A program made the position numbers and the translations under genes. From an uncultured Clostridium sp. (lineage in GTDB: Bacteria > Bacillota > Clostridia > Christensenellales > Borkfalkiaceae): a stretch of DNA of 6,315 nt. The stretch lies in the NCBI GenBank assembly GCA_900555925.1, contig USMU01000075.1, positions 1-6,315 on the forward strand, in the 5' to 3' direction. The notes under the pieces are model-generated. The model saw nothing but the letters and a program-made list of their open reading frames with translations. It was not told the origin of the DNA and did no database searches. Position 1 is the stretch's first letter. Every line of letters begins with the position of its first letter. Of the stretch, positions 5,705-6,315 are shown in pieces.

Positions 5705-6315
5705 GCGCTTTACCTCCCAACGTTTTTACAACTTTTATGATGTTGAGATGCTGAGGACACTTATTGACGCAACGCCCGCATCCGACGCAGGAATACAATC
5801 CTTCATGCTGGGAAGGATAATAGACGAGTTTATGCATAAATCTCTGGCGATACCTCTGCAACTGCGTCGTACGGCTGTTTGCCGCCGCCATTTGCGTAAA
5901 GTCGGAATACATGCAGGAATCCCAGCAACGATAACGGATAACTCCTTCGTTTGTCTTGAAATCGCGGATATCGAAACACTGACAGGTCGGGCATACGAAG
6001 GTACAAGCTCCGCAACCGAGACAGGCTTCGGAAAGACTTTCCCATTCGGGAGCATCGAAAAGCTCGTTGAGATTTTCGGGCTTGAAACGGGATAAATTCA
6101 AATGAGAGAAGGGAAGTTTCTCGATAATCTCGCGCGTCTTTTTCTGCTGAGCAGAGACTTCCTTCTCCCCGCCGTTTTCAAAAAGTTCCTTTACGCTTTC
6201 CGTAAGGGCATTTCCCCTCTCGGTATTCGCGCGCCAATAGAGATATTTCTCATCCAGCCACGTCGTGACGTCGCCGGCAGGCTCAGTCGGGGCGCAGGCG
6301 AACAACCCGCAGAGC
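5697..6315 (-). CDS. AsrA/FlxB/HydB-type protein with two [4Fe-4S] motifs (5' partial)
   Basis: The frame stays open to the right edge; 205 residues are visible, and the TTG at 6305 is an internal codon, not a start. Family members are about 330 residues, so over a third is missing. Counting from the first visible codon, the C-terminal half has CLGCGACTFVCP (Cys98, 101, 104, 108) followed by CQCFDI with Cys111 and Cys113. RCWDSC (Cys130, Cys134) and a basic stretch ending RQRFMHK (156-162) follow, and then CVGCGRCVNKCP (Cys176, 179, 182, 186). This order matches the C-terminal dicluster domain of anaerobic sulfite reductase subunit A, FlxB and sulfhydrogenase beta subunits, which pass electrons between an AsrB/FlxA-type flavoprotein and a catalytic partner. 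The visible N-terminal portion (LCGLFACAPTEPAGD...) fits the end of the family's upstream domain. It overlaps the AsrB-like gene by 8 bases, implying translational coupling. The operon promoter lies outside the window. Confidence 0.88.
   Translation of the reverse strand, partial: LCGLFACAPTEPAGDVTTWLDEKYLYWRANTERGNALTESVKELFENGGEKEVSAQQKKTREIIEKLPFSHLNLSRFKPENLNELFDAPEWESLSEACLGCGACTFVCPTCQCFDIRDFKTNEGVIRYRCWDSCMYSDFTQMAAANSRTTQLQRYRQRFMHKLVYYPSQHEGLYSCVGCGRCVNKCPQHLNIIKVVKTLGGKAHD

Noticed and set aside
4205..5740. A 511-codon plus-strand open frame across two redox genes and the start of a third
   Set aside because: It is antisense to the FrdB-like and AsrB-like genes and crosses both gene boundaries. 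The minus-strand proteins show clear cofactor motifs, while its translation shows no recognisable domain. Scarcity of antisense stops in G+C-rich coding DNA explains it.

Overview
The window looks like chromosome of a strictly anaerobic, spore-forming-type Firmicute, probably class Clostridia. This is inferred from strong AAGGAG/GGAGG ribosome binding sites, near-consensus sigma-A promoters, a collagen-tailed surface protein of the kind seen on endospores, and soluble iron-sulfur/flavin redox subunits typical of fermenting anaerobes. Nothing in the window fixes the genus.

Layout. One gene, at the left edge (1-451, partial), reads rightward; everything else reads leftward. It encodes the C-terminal end of a collagen-like, BclA-type protein and faces a RidA/YjgF-family gene (542-907, -) across one hairpin (461-489) able to terminate transcription from both sides. 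Next, all on the minus strand, come a class II tRNA-Ser(CGA) (1047-1136) with its own promoter and terminator, a PfkB-family fructokinase (1222-2106) behind a perfect TTGACA-17-TATAAT promoter, and a terminator (2174-2204) that ends the large operon. No stretch over 300 bases lacks a gene. The 139 bases between the tRNA and the RidA gene hold only the tRNA terminator and A+T-rich leader, with no promoter I would defend.

The main content is a five-gene operon on the minus strand from the right edge to 2216. In transcription order it encodes: an AsrA/FlxB/HydB-type protein with two [4Fe-4S] motifs (5' end cut by the window); an AsrB/FlxA/PyrK-type FAD/NAD(P)H/[2Fe-2S] subunit; a FrdB-like protein with one [2Fe-2S] and two full [4Fe-4S] motifs; a FrdA-like flavoprotein that keeps the C4-dicarboxylate active-site residues; and a small three-helix PQ-loop/SemiSWEET-like membrane protein. 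The genes overlap by 8 bases or are 10-15 bases apart, each with a good ribosome binding site.

Read together, electrons would enter from NAD(P)H at the FAD subunit, pass through the iron-sulfur clusters of three proteins, and reach the flavin of the FrdA-like subunit, reducing fumarate or a similar unsaturated acid in the cytoplasm. There is no FrdC/FrdD or SdhC/SdhD anchor gene here, so this is not the textbook quinol-linked complex. The arrangement resembles an asrABC operon in which FrdB-FrdA replaces the sirohaem sulfite reductase subunit. The substrate, the electron donor and the role of the last gene are inferred, not shown.
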